From NCBI GenBank assembly GCA_030668065.1, contig DAOUUS010000085.1:1-6642 (forward strand): a stretch of DNA of 6,642 nt. Reading direction: 5' to 3'. Made by a program: the position numbers and the translations under genes. This document shows, one piece after another, positions 5,827 to 6,642 of the stretch (position 1 is the first letter of the stretch; every line of letters begins with the position of its first letter). The stretch is from Candidatus Methanophagales archaeon (GTDB taxonomy: Archaea > Halobacteriota > Syntropharchaeia > Alkanophagales > Methanospirareceae). Below the pieces are notes generated by a model. The model searched no databases. It saw nothing but the letters and a program-made list of their open reading frames with translations, and was not told the DNA's origin.

Positions 5827-6354
5827 ATGACCGAAGCAACAAAGAAACTTCAATACACGCTGATTATTATGAAGCCAGACGCACTGGTGAAATCATTGAC
5901 CGGGAACATCCTCGCCCGCTTTTTAGAAGCACGCCTGAGGATTATTGGTGCAAAGGTTGTCAAAGTATCGCGGGAACTTGTGGAGCGGCATTACGCGCAT
6001 TTAATAGACGAGCCGTTTTTTGATGACCTTTATGAATACTTTTCCGGTAAAACCTATGGCCCTGACTATGAACGCGTACTTGTGTTTGTGTACGAAGGGG
6101 AGGACGCAATCGCAAAAGTGCGAAGAATCGCCGGTGCAACGAATCCGCTCGAAGCAGACCCGATTTCTATCCGCGGAGCTTACGGTAGGATTAACAAAAA
6201 AGGCGTTATGGAGAACGTTATCCATTGCTCGGACTCTGAAGAATCGGCAAAAAAAGAGATCTGTCTTTGGGTCGATCCGGACGAGATTATTAAAGAAATC
6301 TATCCCACCAAAAAGGTCATTAAGAACACTTACGAAGTGATTGAATGGGCATAG
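5827..6354 (+). CDS. ndk: Nucleoside diphosphate kinase
   Basis: This 175-residue cytoplasmic enzyme moves the gamma phosphate from ATP to other nucleoside diphosphates through a phosphohistidine. All expected active-site residues are present: Lys16 (IIMKPDAL), Tyr56 (RHYAHL), Arg99 and Thr105 (around GATNPLEADP), Arg116 (SIRGAYG), Asn130 and catalytic His133 (ENVIHCSDS). The usual HGSD signature reads HCSD here. The chain is longer than the typical 140-155 residues: there are small insertions near 74-81 (KTYGPDYE) and 121-127 (RINKKGV), plus about 20 extra C-terminal residues (KEIYPTKKVIKNTYEVIEWA). It follows acdA by 68 bases with its own promoter candidate. Neighbouring an ATP-making AcdA, it would distribute that energy to GTP, CTP and UTP pools. 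It ends in TAG, and its frame stays largely open beyond. Confidence 0.95.
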   Translation: MTEATKKLQYTLIIMKPDALVKSLTGNILARFLEARLRIIGAKVVKVSRELVERHYAHLIDEPFFDDLYEYFSGKTYGPDYERVLVFVYEGEDAIAKVRRIAGATNPLEADPISIRGAYGRINKKGVMENVIHCSDSEESAKKEICLWVDPDEIIKEIYPTKKVIKNTYEVIEWA

Positions 6355-6369
6355 TGCGTTCATGTGTCA

Positions 6370-6642
6370 ATGCGTGAATTTGTTGATGTGATTATTCATC
6401 ACGGACGTTCTTTCTAGTTCTTCTTCACTTTTGCAACTGTCGCAGGATATACCATTAATGCTTTTTTAAATGAAGTCTCTAGATGCATTCTTTTGAGGCC
6501 CAATTTTGGACTTCGTGGATGGGATATATCAGAAAAATCAGGTGATGAAGTACCGTCAGAGGAAAATTATCACGAACTCAGCTTCTTCTTGGATCGTATT
6601 TGTTATCGGGACGTTGATGTCTGTACTATCAGGAGCTCGTAC
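6370..6642 (+). pseudogene. Unidentified open frame with one in-frame amber codon, running off the window
   Basis: An ATG at 6370, 15 bases after the ndk stop and in the same phase, reads MREFVDVIIHHGRSF and then TAG at 6415-6417. The frame is then open for 75 codons to the window edge (FATVAGYTINAFLNEV, RCILLRPNFGLRGWDI, SEKSGDEVPSEENYHELS, FFLDRICYRDVDVCTIR). There is no ATG after the TAG; the nearest alternative start is TTG 6493. I do not recognise the family. It could be a gene broken by a nonsense change, a gene with a translated amber codon, or chance. A competing minus-strand frame (6414-6566) overlaps it. Base composition does not decide between the two. Confidence is low. Confidence 0.3.
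6388..6432 (+). terminator. Possible terminator region after ndk
   Basis: A short hairpin gtgat-tattc-atcac (6388-6402) is followed by a T-rich stretch (gttctttctagttcttcttc and on to 6432). Archaeal termination relies on T-rich tracts, so this fits the end of the ndk transcript. The stem is only five base pairs, and the T-richness could instead reflect coding sequence. Confidence 0.25.

Noticed and set aside
5485..5853. 122-codon minus-strand open frame across the end of acdA and the ndk promoter gap
   Set aside because: It is opposite conserved acdA sequence and its start overlaps the ndk start; the hydrophobic N-terminal part arises from the AT-rich gap.
6370..6642. Resemblance of VDVIIHHG...LSFF to the N-terminal region of plant MuDR-type transposases
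   Set aside because: The match is a few residues, the spacing between the two blocks does not fit, and the surrounding genes are clearly archaeal-type; too weak to call.
6545..6642. Plus-strand frame MKYRQRKIITNS... with a hydrophobic stretch, as a truncated membrane protein start
   Set aside because: Only 32 codons are visible, the Shine-Dalgarno-like aggtg abuts the ATG with no spacing, and longer frames overlap it in other phases.

Overview
The window looks like a piece of an anaerobic archaeal genome, probably a euryarchaeote. The evidence is a four-subunit-type 2-oxoacid:ferredoxin oxidoreductase, the alpha subunit of an ADP-forming acyl-CoA synthetase (an enzyme found mostly in archaea), AT-rich box-A-like promoter elements with no bacterial -35/-10 pairs, and a CheA kinase. 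CheA among archaea fits Euryarchaeota well. The exact lineage cannot be read from this sequence. Nearly all identifiable genes lie on the plus strand.

Layout. Positions 1-443 are the 3' end of cheA (chemotaxis histidine kinase, CheW-like domain). Positions 520-998 hold a RidA/YjgF-family gene. Its N-terminal export signal (520 to about 587) and its RidA domain (about 588-998) are in different frames, and one added base would join them and create a lipobox cysteine. Positions 999-1220 have no clear gene, only a possible broken minus-strand fragment and a promoter candidate. The core is 1221-5758: a fused gamma-delta subunit (porC-porD), a 122-bp gap with a nested inverted repeat, porA, porB (5 bp between genes), and acdA overlapping porB by 35 bp with its own strong ribosome binding site. 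After a 68-bp promoter-like AT-rich gap comes ndk (5827-6354). The last 288 bases hold no securely identified gene. They do contain a plus-strand frame, the same phase as ndk, that stays open to the window edge apart from amber (TAG) codons.

How the genes work together. The oxidoreductase would convert a 2-oxoacid plus CoA to acyl-CoA, CO2 and reduced ferredoxin. The AcdA subunit, with a beta subunit not in this window, would convert acyl-CoA plus ADP and phosphate to free acid plus ATP. Nucleoside diphosphate kinase then spreads the phosphoryl group to other nucleotides. This is the logic of archaeal 2-oxoacid or amino-acid fermentation and of energy conservation by substrate-level phosphorylation. 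Direction and substrate are inferred. The alpha subunit differs at one segment from the pyruvate-enzyme pattern I remember, so an aromatic or branched 2-oxoacid is possible.

The most interesting points are the frame-broken exported RidA, the A8 tract at the gamma/delta fusion joint, the repeat element inside the por operon, and the amber-interrupted frame after ndk. I found no CRISPR array, tRNA, rRNA or recognisable insertion sequence.
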